DNA from: Flavobacteriaceae bacterium Ap0902
GTDB lineage: Bacteria; Bacteroidota; Bacteroidia; Flavobacteriales; Weeksellaceae
Direction of reading: 5' to 3'
Length of the DNA stretch: 64,000 bases
Assembly: GCA_009835005.1 (NCBI GenBank)
Contig: WTFG01000001.1
Coordinates: 372,001 to 436,000, forward strand
Part shown: positions 42,178 through 50,781 of the stretch, piece after piece
How the letters are laid out: every line of letters begins with the position of its first letter
Position numbering within the stretch: the first letter of the stretch is position 1
Position numbers and translations under genes: made by a program
The notes under the pieces: model-generated
Database searches by the model: none
Seen by the model: the letters and a program-made list of their open reading frames with translations, nothing else
Told to the model about the DNA's origin: nothing

Positions 42178-42759
42178 ATGAAGAAATTAATTAATGTTAT
42201 ATTCTGTCTAATAGCAGTTTATGGAACAGCACAAGTTACCTATGGTTTAAAAGCTGGGGTGAATGTATCTAAAATAGATGAGGTACATACAGGTTCAGAG
42301 AAGAGAGTTGGTGCTTATTTTGGTGGTTTTGCAACGATACCAATCAATAATGAAGGAAATCAATTTTACATCCAACCAGAGGTTTTATATTCGATGATGG
42401 GAGAGAAAGAAGAATTTACAGATGGTAGAACCACAGATGTAAATATTGATTATTTGAGTATTCCAGTTTTATTCAAGGCCTATTTCTCAGAGCAGGATAC
42501 AGAGTTCTTTGGAGAAATTGGTCCACAATTAGGATTTTTAATCAGTAAAGATTTACCAGAAACAGATGCTGTTTATGATTATAAATCAACTGATTTTGGT
42601 GCTGTGGTAGGTATTGGTTTTTCATATTTAAGAAATTGGGAAGCAAATGCTAGATTTTACTATGGTTTTACAGATATCATAGAATGGGAAAATACCAAAG
42701 GAAAGGATCCGCATAACATCAATTCCAATGTAAGTTTGGGAATTGCTTACAGATTTTAA
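42178..42759 (+). CDS. Small outer-membrane beta-barrel protein (PorT-like family)
   Basis: 193 residues with a signal peptide (MKKLINVIFCLIAVYGTAQ) followed by alternating hydrophobic strands: YGLKAGVNVSKIDEV, FYIQPEVLYSMMGEKEEF, VNIDYLSIPVLFKAYF, FFGEIGPQLGFLISK and VSLGIAYRF at the end. The terminal phenylalanine fits an outer-membrane insertion signal. It belongs to the broad porin/PorT-like beta-barrel family of Bacteroidota; the exact role is unknown. A strong terminator follows its stop codon after 21 bp. Confidence 0.85.
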   Translation: MKKLINVIFCLIAVYGTAQVTYGLKAGVNVSKIDEVHTGSEKRVGAYFGGFATIPINNEGNQFYIQPEVLYSMMGEKEEFTDGRTTDVNIDYLSIPVLFKAYFSEQDTEFFGEIGPQLGFLISKDLPETDAVYDYKSTDFGAVVGIGFSYLRNWEANARFYYGFTDIIEWENTKGKDPHNINSNVSLGIAYRF

Positions 42760-42780
42760 TAAATAAACAAAATATATTTA

Positions 42781-42817
42781 AAACGCTTCTGTACATTTGT
42801 ACAGAAGCGTTTTTTTT
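42781..42817 (+). terminator. Strong terminator abutting the HTTM gene start
   Basis: AAACGCTTCTGTAC (42781-42794) and GTACAGAAGCGTTT (42799-42812) are perfect inverted repeats around ATTT, followed by an unbroken T-tract to 42817. The next base begins the ATG of the HTTM gene. Confidence 0.9.
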
Positions 42818-44173
42818 ATGAACAATTATTTATTCGAGAAAGTAGATAATTCCAAGTTAGTATTCTTTAGAATTTTCTTTGGATTATTGATGATGGTAGA
42901 GTGTTGGGGTGCCATTGTCACAGGATGGGTCAAGGAAACTTTTGTAGACCCCCAGTTCACATTCAATTTTATAGGGTTTGATTGGACACAAGTATTTGTG
43001 GGTGAAACGATGTATTATCTCTATGGTTTCATGGGTTTTATGGGGCTACTCATTATGCTAGGAGCTTTTTATAGAGCCGCCATCATTTCTTTCTTCTTAT
43101 GCTGGAGTCTAACCTATTTTATGCAGAAATCTCATTATAATAATCATTATTATTTGATAATGCTGGTTTCTTTTTTATTGATGTTTATGCCAGCTAATCG
43201 ATATTTATCTCTTGATGAGAAAATATTTTCTGGGTTAAAATCTACAGTCACAGAGAAGTGGAATTACTTATTATTTAAAGTTTTAATCGCTTGTGTCTAT
43301 ATTTTTGCTGCTATCGCTAAAATTTCACCAGGTTGGTTAGGTAATCATTTCTTACCCTTGCGATTAAACTATAGTGCACAGTGGTTTGAAAATCAATTTG
43401 GAGCAAATATATTCTCTGATTTTTTAAGAAATCCAGAACTTGCTGGGTTTTTATCTTATTCTGGGATAATATTTGATTTTTTAATAGTGCCTCTACTTTT
43501 ATTTAAGCCCACTAGACGAATTGCTTTTATTTTGGGAATCATGTTTCATCTATTTAATTCAATCACCTTACACATTGGGATATTCCCTTATTTTGCGCTT
43601 GCCATGTGTATATTTTTCTTTGATTCGCGTACAATCAATAAAATATTTTTTCCTTTCAAACAAAGTACGAATCTCAATGAGCGCCATACCTCTCTTAGGT
43701 ACCAACAAATGGTTAAATTGCTGGTAGCTGGCTTTATTTGTATTCAGTTGTATTTACCTATTAGGCATTGGTTAATTCCAGGAGATGTTTTATGGACAGA
43801 GGAAGGACATCGGATGGCATGGAGAATGATGCTTAGAACAAAGGCTGGAAATGGAAGCTTTGTAGTTGAATATCCAGATCATTCTACAACCAGGATTAAC
43901 CTGCATCAATATCTCACTAGAAATCAGTTACATTCCTGCAAAGCCAAACCAGATATGATTTGGCAATTTGCACAAATTCTAAAACGTAAGATGAAAGAAG
44001 AAAGAAATCTAGACGTCAAGGTATTTTATAAAAATGGTGTATTGAAAATCAACGATGGTCCTTGGTATCCATATATAGACCCAGAGACAGATTTAGCACA
44101 TACTAAATGGAGTTATTTTGGACATCAGGAATGGATATTACCAGAACCAGATGATTATTACGCAAAAAAATAA
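42818..44173 (+). CDS. HTTM-domain membrane protein (vitamin K-dependent gamma-carboxylase-like)
   Basis: About 451 residues from the ATG at 42818; a TTG at 42797 would lie inside the terminator stem and is rejected. About eight hydrophobic helices include VFFRIFFGLLMMVECWGA, FFLCWSLTYFMQKSHYNNHY, VLIACVYIFAAIAKISPGWL and FILGIMFHLFNSITLHIGIF with its HTTM-like histidines. The C-terminal 140 residues are soluble (MAWRMMLRTKAGNGSFVVEY). The domain is shared with gamma-glutamyl carboxylase and with bacterial proteins of unknown role. There is no vitamin K or carboxylase context here. The start lies directly against a terminator T-tract. Confidence 0.87.
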   Translation: MNNYLFEKVDNSKLVFFRIFFGLLMMVECWGAIVTGWVKETFVDPQFTFNFIGFDWTQVFVGETMYYLYGFMGFMGLLIMLGAFYRAAIISFFLCWSLTYFMQKSHYNNHYYLIMLVSFLLMFMPANRYLSLDEKIFSGLKSTVTEKWNYLLFKVLIACVYIFAAIAKISPGWLGNHFLPLRLNYSAQWFENQFGANIFSDFLRNPELAGFLSYSGIIFDFLIVPLLLFKPTRRIAFILGIMFHLFNSITLHIGIFPYFALAMCIFFFDSRTINKIFFPFKQSTNLNERHTSLRYQQMVKLLVAGFICIQLYLPIRHWLIPGDVLWTEEGHRMAWRMMLRTKAGNGSFVVEYPDHSTTRINLHQYLTRNQLHSCKAKPDMIWQFAQILKRKMKEERNLDVKVFYKNGVLKINDGPWYPYIDPETDLAHTKWSYFGHQEWILPEPDDYYAKK

Positions 44174-44205
44174 CCAACGGTTTGGTTGGCTATTAATAAG
44201 GTACG

Positions 44206-44598
44206 CTATAGGGCACTTTTAATTTTATCTGCAATCGCTTGCATTTTCTCTTGACTAAACTCTTTCTTAGGATTGGCGAAATTAATATCGTCCATTTGAT
44301 TCAAAGGAACTAAGTGAACATGGGTATGAGGAACCTCCAAGCCTATGACAGACATTCCTACCCGAAGGCATGGAATACTATCTTCTATGGCTTGCGCAAT
44401 TTCATAAGCGAAATTCATTAATCCAGTATAAGTCTCTTGATCTAAATCCCAAATCTTATCCACTTCTTTTTTTGGTACAACCAAAGTATGGCCTTCTACA
44501 AGCGGAAAAGCATCTAGAAAAGCGATATAATCCTCATTCTCTGCTATTTTAAAAGCAGGAAGCTCATTATTTATAATTTTGGTGAAAATAGAAGCCAT
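44206..44598 (-). CDS. HIT-family (histidine triad) nucleotide-binding protein
   Basis: 130 residues. N-terminal SIFTKIINNELPAFKIAENE, central FPLVEGHTLVVPKKEV and the triad HTHVHLVPLN (H-x-H-x-H) near residue 100 are all present. HIT proteins hydrolyse AMP-linked substrates such as adenosine phosphoramidates. It follows greA with a one-base overlap (stop and start share a base), so the pair is co-transcribed. Confidence 0.94.
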   Translation of the reverse strand: MASIFTKIINNELPAFKIAENEDYIAFLDAFPLVEGHTLVVPKKEVDKIWDLDQETYTGLMNFAYEIAQAIEDSIPCLRVGMSVIGLEVPHTHVHLVPLNQMDDINFANPKKEFSQEKMQAIADKIKSAL

Positions 44599-45080
44599 TA
44601 ATATTCTAGTTTTAAATCAACAATCTCAAATTTCAATACATTCCCATTCGGCAATGTAATATCAGCGATGTCACCCAATTTTTTTCCTAAAAGACCTTTC
44701 GCAATAGGCGTATTAACAGAAATTTTATTTTGTTTTAAATCTGCTTCTGTTTCTGGTACCAGAGAATATGTCATCTCTTGTCCATTAGCCAAGTTTTTTA
44801 ACTTTACAGTAGACAAGATAGAAACTTTGGTAGCATCTAACAAAGACGCATCAATAATTCTTGCACTGGCAATGCTGTCTTGCAATTTAGAAATTTTACT
44901 CTCTAATAGCCCTTGCGCCTCTTTTGCGGCATCGTATTCTGCATTTTCAGATAAATCTCCTTTGTCTCTTGCATCTGCAATTTGTTGGGTAATTTTAGGT
45001 CTTTCTATACTTTCTAAATTCTTTAACTCTGCACGCAATTTGTCTAAGCCTTCCTTAGTAACATATTGTATATTTGCCAT
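44598..45080 (-). CDS. greA: Transcription elongation factor GreA
   Basis: 160 residues. GreA rescues backtracked RNA polymerase by stimulating transcript cleavage. The N-terminal coiled coil has the catalytic acidic tip DARDKGDLSENAEYDAAKE near residue 37-55, and the C-terminal globular domain ends KGLLGKKLGDIADITLPNG followed by FEIVDLKLEY. Length is normal. A TATATTTG promoter box lies 62 nt upstream and overlaps the promoter region of the divergent lipoprotein gene. Confidence 0.96.
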   Translation of the reverse strand: MANIQYVTKEGLDKLRAELKNLESIERPKITQQIADARDKGDLSENAEYDAAKEAQGLLESKISKLQDSIASARIIDASLLDATKVSILSTVKLKNLANGQEMTYSLVPETEADLKQNKISVNTPIAKGLLGKKLGDIADITLPNGNVLKFEIVDLKLEY

Positions 45081-45142
45081 AACTTCATATTTATATAATA
45101 AAAGAATAATCCCGCACGTTTATGTGGGGACTATCTGAATAG

Positions 45143-45150
45143 CAAATATA
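45143..45150 (-). promoter_or_regulatory. -7 box (TATATTTG) of the greA-HIT operon
   Basis: TATATTTG on the minus strand fits TAnnTTTG and ends 62 nt before the greA start codon. The box lies 15 bp from the start codon of the divergent lipoprotein gene. Confidence 0.55.
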
Positions 45151-45164
45151 CAAAAATTTTATCA

Positions 45165-45626
45165 ATGAAAAATTATAATCCTATCCTATCTATTTTTAAA
45201 ATAATTTTAACATTCTGTATCTTAACTTTTTATGTGGGATGTGGAACAGAAGATTCTACCGTAGACTGTATGCCAAGATCTAATGTGAATGCAAGTTACA
45301 GTTTAAACTTACCCCAATTTGTTAATTTAAATATAGACCAGAGATATGTAGTTCTAGATGCAGATGGGACTAATGGTAGTAGAGGGATCATTTTATTTAA
45401 TACAGGATCCCAGATACGTGCCTATGATAGGAATGCGCCGCATATATGTCCTACAGCTAATTCTACGCTTGTTGTGGTAGATGATATTATCATAGAATGT
45501 CCAGAAGATGGAGCACAATGGATGCTGCGCAGTGGTGAACCACTCAACACACAAACCAACGGCAGATCTCCTAGACAATTATATGTGGAGAGAGTAGGCA
45601 ATGATATATTTATTACCTCTAATTAA
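45165..45626 (+). CDS. Lipoprotein with a Rieske-like fold lacking the iron ligands
   Basis: 153 residues with an N-terminal hydrophobic segment and lipobox (ILTFYVGCGTEDS, Cys near residue 27). The remainder resembles the Rieske beta fold of flavobacterial proteins: RGIILFNTGSQIRAYDRNAP, HICPTANSTLVVVDD, IIIECPEDGAQWMLRSGEP and RQLYVERVGNDIFI. In a true Rieske protein the ligands are CxH and CxxH; here the second pair reads CPEDGAQW with no histidine, so a [2Fe-2S] cluster is unlikely. The gene ends exactly where the convergent efp gene ends (no spacer). Confidence 0.7.
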   Translation: MKNYNPILSIFKIILTFCILTFYVGCGTEDSTVDCMPRSNVNASYSLNLPQFVNLNIDQRYVVLDADGTNGSRGIILFNTGSQIRAYDRNAPHICPTANSTLVVVDDIIIECPEDGAQWMLRSGEPLNTQTNGRSPRQLYVERVGNDIFITSN

Positions 45627-46193
45627 TTACTCTTTAATCCTCTCTTGGTAAGAACCATCCTCTGTGCTCACGCGCACTTTGTCTCCCTCATTAATAAATA
45701 ATGGGACTTTGATGATGGCGCCCGTTTCTGTGGTAGCAGGTTTTGTAGCATTGGTGGCTGTATCACCTTTAACACCAGGTTCTGTATGCGCAATTTCTAA
45801 TACAACATAGGGCGGTAATTCTGCAGAAAGCGGGGTTTCATCATCTGCTCGGAAAATAATAGTCACATTATCGCCTTCTTTCATGAACTCGGCATTGTCA
45901 ATCATAGGTTTATTCAAATAAACCTGTGAATAATCCTCATTATTCATAAAATGATAGCCATTATCATCCTCATACAAATATTGATATGAACGCGTTTCTA
46001 CGCGTACATCATTTATAGAGTGGCCTGCAGAAAAAGTATTATCTAAAATTTTGCCGCTGGTCACACTTTTTAATTTGGTTCTAACAAAAGCAGGTCCTTT
46101 ACCTGGTTTCACATGTAGGAATTCTACAATTTTGAATATGTCATTGTTATATTCAATGCACATTCCTTTTCTAATATCAGACGTTGTTGCCAT
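45627..46193 (-). CDS. efp: Translation elongation factor P
   Basis: 188 residues. EF-P relieves ribosome stalling at polyproline. The three beta domains are visible: N-terminal KGMCIEYNNDIFKIVEFLHV, the loop KPGKGPAFVRTK with the lysine (K in PGKGPAF) that is modified in many bacteria, and the C-terminal EPGVKGDTATNATKPATTET with SGA-like region GAIIKVPLFINEGDKVRV. It is the last gene of the lpxD-lpxC/fabZ-lpxA-efp run, 17 bp after lpxA. Confidence 0.96.
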   Translation of the reverse strand: MATTSDIRKGMCIEYNNDIFKIVEFLHVKPGKGPAFVRTKLKSVTSGKILDNTFSAGHSINDVRVETRSYQYLYEDDNGYHFMNNEDYSQVYLNKPMIDNAEFMKEGDNVTIIFRADDETPLSAELPPYVVLEIAHTEPGVKGDTATNATKPATTETGAIIKVPLFINEGDKVRVSTEDGSYQERIKE

Positions 46194-46210
46194 TTATTTT
46201 GATTGATTTA

Positions 46211-47005
46211 CTAATTAAAAGAATTATTTGCGTTATATCCCCTCATGATTCCACGGGCACTATCGCCTACAAATTGAATAATTTCATCTCTTTCTGGAGT
46301 TGCCAACATTTCACTTTCTATTAATTGTAGTGCTTGTGAAACATTTAATTTTTTCTGGAATAGAATTCTATAGATATTTTGTAGTTCTGTAATCTTCTCA
46401 GAGGAAAAACCTCTTCTTCTTAACCCGATAGAATTAATCCCTACATAAGAAATTGGGTCTCTAGCCGCTTTCACATAAGGGGGAATATCTTTTCTCACAA
46501 GACTACCTCCTGCAATCAATACATGTCTCCCGATATGAGTGAATTGGTGGATAGCACTCATCCCGCCAATTATAGCATACTCCTCAATCTCTATATGGCC
46601 AGCCAAAGCCACACCATTAACCAAAATCACATGGTCACCAACGATGCAATCATGAGCCACATGAACGGTAGCCATAATCAAACAATCATTCCCAATTTTG
46701 GTATATCCTAAAGCTTTGGTTCCTCTATTGATGGTGACACACTCTCTGATTACAGTATTGTCTCCAATGTAGGTCAAAGTCTTTTCTCCTTCGTACTTTA
46801 AGTCTTGTGGTTCTGCAGAAATCACAGATCCAGGAAATATTTTGCAATTTTTCCCTATTCGCGCACCTTCCATAATCGTTACATTAGGACCTATCCAAGT
46901 ACCTTCACCAATCTCTACATCATCATAAATAGAGGTAAAAGGCTCTATGGTCACATCATCTGCAATCTTCGCATTTGGATGCACATTTGCTAAGGGTTGA
47001 TTCAT
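46211..47005 (-). CDS. lpxA: Acyl-ACP--UDP-N-acetylglucosamine O-acyltransferase
   Basis: 264 residues. LpxA adds the first 3-O-acyl chain to UDP-GlcNAc at the start of lipid A synthesis. The left-handed beta-helix is shown by hexapeptide repeats (AKIADDVTIEPFTSIYDDVE, IGEGTWIGPNVTIMEGARIG), and the catalytic histidine region is in ATVHVAHDCIVGDHVILVNG near residue 115. The C-terminal helical domain (KITELQNIYRILFQKKLNV) is complete. It follows lpxC/fabZ by 3 bp. Confidence 0.96.
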   Translation of the reverse strand: MNQPLANVHPNAKIADDVTIEPFTSIYDDVEIGEGTWIGPNVTIMEGARIGKNCKIFPGSVISAEPQDLKYEGEKTLTYIGDNTVIRECVTINRGTKALGYTKIGNDCLIMATVHVAHDCIVGDHVILVNGVALAGHIEIEEYAIIGGMSAIHQFTHIGRHVLIAGGSLVRKDIPPYVKAARDPISYVGINSIGLRRRGFSSEKITELQNIYRILFQKKLNVSQALQLIESEMLATPERDEIIQFVGDSARGIMRGYNANNSFN

Positions 47006-47008
47006 AAT

Positions 47009-48403
47009 TTATACTTTATTCTTAACAATTTGTGCCATCATTTCGGCCTCAATCACTACTTTATCTCCTACGTATCCTGTTCCCTGCATGGTGATTATTC
47101 CACGGCGAATTGGTTGGGTTAATTCGCATTTAAATATAATGGTATCCCCAGGAACTACCTTCTTCTTAAATTTAACCGTCTCAATTTTCATGAAATAGGT
47201 AGAATAATTCTCCGGATCTGGGACATTACTCAAAAATAGTATGCCTGCTGCTTGTGCCATAGATTCTACCATCATCACCCCCGGCATAATAGGTTCCTGT
47301 GGAAAATGACCCACAAAATAAGGCTCATTCATAGAAATATTCTTAACGCCAATCACGTGGTTTTCAGAAAGTTCCATTATTTTGTCTATCAATAAAAATG
47401 GGGGTCTATGCGGTAATAGTTCCATAATCCCATTGATGTCATAAACAGGATCTGCGTTCAAGTCAATGTTTGGAACATTTTTGCGTTTCTCCAGTTTAAT
47501 TTGTCTATTTAGTTTTTTAGCGAATTGGGTGTTCACTAAATGGCCAGGTTTATTGGCTATAATTTTGGCTTTGATTCTAGTTCCAATGAGTGCTAAATCA
47601 CCAACTACATCCAAAAGTTTGTGACGGGCAGCCTCATTCGGGTAATGTAATTCTAGATTGTCAAGGATGCCATTAGGGCGAATGCTTATAGAATCTTTAT
47701 TAAAGGCTTTTTTAAGTTTTTCCTCTGTCTCTGCTGTGATTTCTTTATCCACATAAACAATGGCATTGCTAATATCACCTCCTTTAATAAGACCAGCCTC
47801 TAATAATTGTTCTAATTCATGTAGGAAACTAAAAGTACGTGCATCTGCAATTTCTGTTTCAAAATCCTTTAATCCTTTAAGCGTTGCGTTTTGAGTACCC
47901 AATACTTTAGTTCCAAAATCCACCATGGTGGTTACTTTGAATTCATCTGAAGGCAAAGCTGTAATTTCTGAGCCAGTTTCTAGATCCGTGTAAGAAATAA
48001 TTTCTTTTATTTCGTAATATTCTCTTTCTGCGTTTTGTTCTACTATACCAGCCTCATTAATCGCTTCTACAAAAAATTTCGCAGACCCATCCATAATTGG
48101 CGGTTCCGCATTATCTAGTTCTATAATCACATTATCCAAATCCATCCCAAATAATGCCGCAAGGATATGTTCTGTGGTATGAATCTTAACGCCCTTTTTT
48201 TCTAGAATAGTACCACGGTTGGTGTAAGTCACAAAATTGGCATCTGCCTCTACGGTTGGATTTCCTTCTAAATCAGTTCTAACAAAGACAAAACCAGTAT
48301 TAGATTCTGCTGGTTTTAGTGTCATAGAAACTGACTTACCTGTATGTAACCCCACACCATTAAGCGATATTTCCTTCGCCAGGGTTTTTTGTTTGTCTGA
48401 CAT
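47009..48403 (-). CDS. lpxC/fabZ: Bifunctional LpxC deacetylase / FabZ dehydratase
   Basis: 464 residues fusing two enzymes, an arrangement common in Bacteroidota. LpxC (about 1-305) deacetylates the UDP-3-O-acyl-GlcNAc product of LpxA, with zinc ligands in IHTTEHILAALFG and AARHKLLDVVGDLAL. FabZ (about 315-464) dehydrates 3-hydroxyacyl-ACP in fatty-acid synthesis, with catalytic histidine and glutamate in LLPHRPPFLLIDKI, YFVGHFPQEPIMPGVMMVE. The fusion ties lipid A and fatty-acid flux from shared 3-hydroxyacyl-ACP. It is 2 bp after lpxD and 3 bp before lpxA. Confidence 0.97.
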   Translation of the reverse strand: MSDKQKTLAKEISLNGVGLHTGKSVSMTLKPAESNTGFVFVRTDLEGNPTVEADANFVTYTNRGTILEKKGVKIHTTEHILAALFGMDLDNVIIELDNAEPPIMDGSAKFFVEAINEAGIVEQNAEREYYEIKEIISYTDLETGSEITALPSDEFKVTTMVDFGTKVLGTQNATLKGLKDFETEIADARTFSFLHELEQLLEAGLIKGGDISNAIVYVDKEITAETEEKLKKAFNKDSISIRPNGILDNLELHYPNEAARHKLLDVVGDLALIGTRIKAKIIANKPGHLVNTQFAKKLNRQIKLEKRKNVPNIDLNADPVYDINGIMELLPHRPPFLLIDKIMELSENHVIGVKNISMNEPYFVGHFPQEPIMPGVMMVESMAQAAGILFLSNVPDPENYSTYFMKIETVKFKKKVVPGDTIIFKCELTQPIRRGIITMQGTGYVGDKVVIEAEMMAQIVKNKV

Positions 48404-48405
48404 AA

Positions 48406-49434
48406 TTACTTTTGTTCGTTTACCTTTTTCTCGAGTTGATTCAATTTTCCCACTAATTCGGGCAATTTACGAAAATATACATAAGATTTTCTAAAATCCA
48501 TAGCATCCATTGCGGGAGAGCCATATAATTGTTTGTTAGCTTCAATATTGGAGTTAATTCCACTTTGAGCTTGAATGTGCACACCATCTCCAATATTCAA
48601 GTGACCAGCAATACCCACTTGCCCACCAATCATGTTATTCTTGCCAATTTTAGAAGAGCCAGCGACTCCAGATTGTGATGCTATTACTGTGTGTTCTCCA
48701 ATTACAACATTATGTGCTACCTGAATTTGATTGTCTAGTTTTACACCTTTTTTAATCACCGTAGAGCCCATCGTTGCTCTATCTATGGTACATGCTGCAC
48801 CAATTTCTACATGATCCTCTATAATTACATTTCCTATTTGAGGCACTTTATGAAACACTCCATTATTATCTGGTTGAAATCCAAAGCCATCACTACCAAT
48901 GATTGCTCCCGAATGAATAATACAATGTTCTCCGATCACACATTGATTGTAAATTTTGGTTCCAGCGTAGATAGTAGTATTGGATTGAACTTCTACATGG
49001 TCATCTAAATAAACATGTGGATAGATTTTCACGTTATCTCCTATTTTCACATGATTGCCAATGTAAGCAAAAGCACCAATATATGCATTGTTGCCAATCT
49101 GGGCAGATTCAGAAATATAAGAAGGCTTTTCAATTCCAGATTTGGATTGTTGTAGATTTTGGTAAACATTGAGTAGGGTGGTCATAGCAGCATAAGCATC
49201 ATCCACCTTTATGTACGATTTACCATTAACCTCTGGTATATTAATATTTCTTGAAATTATAATTACTGAAGCATTACTTTTATTTAAAAAAGCGCGGTAT
49301 TTCTCATTAGCCAGAAAGGTAAGTTCATTTTCTCCAGCGTCCTCTATTTTCCCAAAGCCAGAAACGCTAATTTCTGGGTCGCCAATGATTTCGCCATCAA
49401 TAAAATCGGCAATTTGTGCTACAGTAAATTTCAT
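48406..49434 (-). CDS. lpxD: UDP-3-O-acylglucosamine N-acyltransferase
   Basis: 342 residues. LpxD adds the N-linked acyl chain to the deacetylated sugar. N-terminal uridine-binding domain (FTVAQIADFIDGEIIGDPEI) precedes the left-handed beta-helix with GSDGFGFQPDNNGVFHKVPQ and the catalytic histidine in DNQIQVAHNVVIGEHTVIA. First gene of the lipid A run. A TACTTTTG box ends 4 nt before its start codon, so the mRNA may be leaderless. Confidence 0.96.
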   Translation of the reverse strand: MKFTVAQIADFIDGEIIGDPEISVSGFGKIEDAGENELTFLANEKYRAFLNKSNASVIIISRNINIPEVNGKSYIKVDDAYAAMTTLLNVYQNLQQSKSGIEKPSYISESAQIGNNAYIGAFAYIGNHVKIGDNVKIYPHVYLDDHVEVQSNTTIYAGTKIYNQCVIGEHCIIHSGAIIGSDGFGFQPDNNGVFHKVPQIGNVIIEDHVEIGAACTIDRATMGSTVIKKGVKLDNQIQVAHNVVIGEHTVIASQSGVAGSSKIGKNNMIGGQVGIAGHLNIGDGVHIQAQSGINSNIEANKQLYGSPAMDAMDFRKSYVYFRKLPELVGKLNQLEKKVNEQK

Positions 49435-49438
49435 TTTA

Positions 49439-49446
49439 CAAAAGTA
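49439..49446 (-). promoter_or_regulatory. -7 box (TACTTTTG) directly before lpxD
   Basis: TACTTTTG on the minus strand matches TAnnTTTG and is separated from the lpxD ATG by only 4 nt (TAAA). Confidence 0.55.
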
Positions 49447-49498
49447 AAAAAATTAATCATAAATTAATATGGATTATGAGGTTCGTATCAATTTATGT

Positions 49499-50746
49499 TT
49501 AATTTCTTGCCAGCATCTTTTTTAATTTAACATCATCCAAGTAACAAAAATGATATTTCTGAGTAGGTTCAAACAACGGTCTAGTAAGTATTTGTTTATC
49601 TGATTTGGCAATATCAACACAATCCCCATCTTTGTTATATAGTAAAATCGGATAGTCTCTGTTATTATATGGTATTATTTCTAAAGGTGTTATATGTACA
49701 AAATAATCCACGGCATCCGCACCTAGTGTTTCTTTAATGAAGATTCTTTTTTCTTTTAATTCCTCTAGGTGAATTTCAAAATTTCTAATCTCTGCTCTGG
49801 GTAAATTCCTTTGGACTACCGCCGTAGAAAGCGTATTTAGAATTTTATCTGGATGATTTTGCCATTGTTTTAGAGAATACATAATATCGGAATCGTCCAT
49901 TTCTAAGAAAATGCGTAAATCCTCATCCGTGAAAGTTTCCTTATTTCCTCTATTAATAAAATACATTAAAGCAGGAGTGCCCCCAACTTCAATTCCTTTT
50001 TGGTGTAATTCCTTGGCTCTTTTTAAAGCCTGAATCAAGTATAATTCTGCTGCCACAGAAGTTTTATGCAAATAAACCTGCCAATACATAAACATTCTGG
50101 CAATCAAGTATTTTTCTACAGAATAAATTCCTTTTACATCTATCACGAGTTCATTGTTATGAACATTCATCATAGAGATTATTCTATCAGAGCCTATATT
50201 ACCCTCTGTCACCCCAGTGAAGAAACTATCCCTTTTTAAATAATCTAGCCTATCAATATCCAGTTGGCTCGCAATTAATTGAGACAAAAACTTGCGAGGA
50301 TACTTTTTTTGAAAAATCTGAATCGCCAAATCCAGTTTGCCATCATATTTCTCATTCAATCCTTGCATGATGCGCAGAGAAATATCCTCATGGTGGCCCC
50401 CCTCCACAATTGTGGACTCTAGCGCATGAGAAAAAGGCCCGTGACCAATATCATGTAATAAAATGGCCATATATACGGCGCTTTCTTCCTCGTCTGATAT
50501 TTTAACATTTTTTTGGCGCAAGGTATCCACAGCCTTCTGCATCAGGTGTAAACAGCCAAGTGCGTGGAGAAATCTAGAGTGGTTAGCCCCAGGATATACA
50601 TAGTTAGCCAAACCAGTCTGAACAATTCGGCGTAATCTTTGAAAACTTTTTTCTTCTATTAAATCAAAAATAACTTCATCTGGTATGGAAATAAAACCAT
50701 ATACTGGGTCGTTAAATATTTTGAGTTTATTGGACTTGTTCTGCAT
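49499..50746 (-). CDS. HD-domain phosphohydrolase (dGTPase/SAMHD1-like family)
   Basis: 415 residues. The HD metal site is visible as NHSRFLHALGCLHLM (first His) and ILLHDIGHGPFSHALE (HD plus further His) near residues 55-95, with SQLDIDRLDYLKRDS supplying the last aspartate near residue 190. N-terminal KIFNDPVYGFISIPDEVIFD is typical of this Bacteroidota group. Members are nucleotide phosphohydrolases or dNTPases; the substrate here is unknown. It is divergent from porX with 35 bp between the starts, and convergent or tail-to-head with lpxD on the same strand. Confidence 0.88.
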   Translation of the reverse strand: MQNKSNKLKIFNDPVYGFISIPDEVIFDLIEEKSFQRLRRIVQTGLANYVYPGANHSRFLHALGCLHLMQKAVDTLRQKNVKISDEEESAVYMAILLHDIGHGPFSHALESTIVEGGHHEDISLRIMQGLNEKYDGKLDLAIQIFQKKYPRKFLSQLIASQLDIDRLDYLKRDSFFTGVTEGNIGSDRIISMMNVHNNELVIDVKGIYSVEKYLIARMFMYWQVYLHKTSVAAELYLIQALKRAKELHQKGIEVGGTPALMYFINRGNKETFTDEDLRIFLEMDDSDIMYSLKQWQNHPDKILNTLSTAVVQRNLPRAEIRNFEIHLEELKEKRIFIKETLGADAVDYFVHITPLEIIPYNNRDYPILLYNKDGDCVDIAKSDKQILTRPLFEPTQKYHFCYLDDVKLKKMLARN

Positions 50747-50765
50747 AAGCGGGTTAAAATCATTA

Positions 50766-50773
50766 CAAAAATA
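50766..50773 (-). promoter_or_regulatory. -7 box (TATTTTTG) of the HD-domain gene
   Basis: TATTTTTG on the minus strand ends 19 nt before the start codon of the HD-domain gene, within the 35-bp gap shared with porX. Confidence 0.5.
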
Positions 50774-50781
50774 AGAATACT

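Noticed and set aside
42797-42817. TTG at 42797 as the start of the HTTM gene
   Set aside because: It lies in the stem of a perfect terminator, and the seven added residues (MYRSVFF) are encoded by the stem and T-tract. The ATG at 42818 gives the expected N-terminus.
44174-44205. CCAAC/GTTGG hairpin between the HTTM gene and the convergent HIT gene as a terminator
   Set aside because: The stem is only 5 bp and no T-tract follows, so it is too weak to call.
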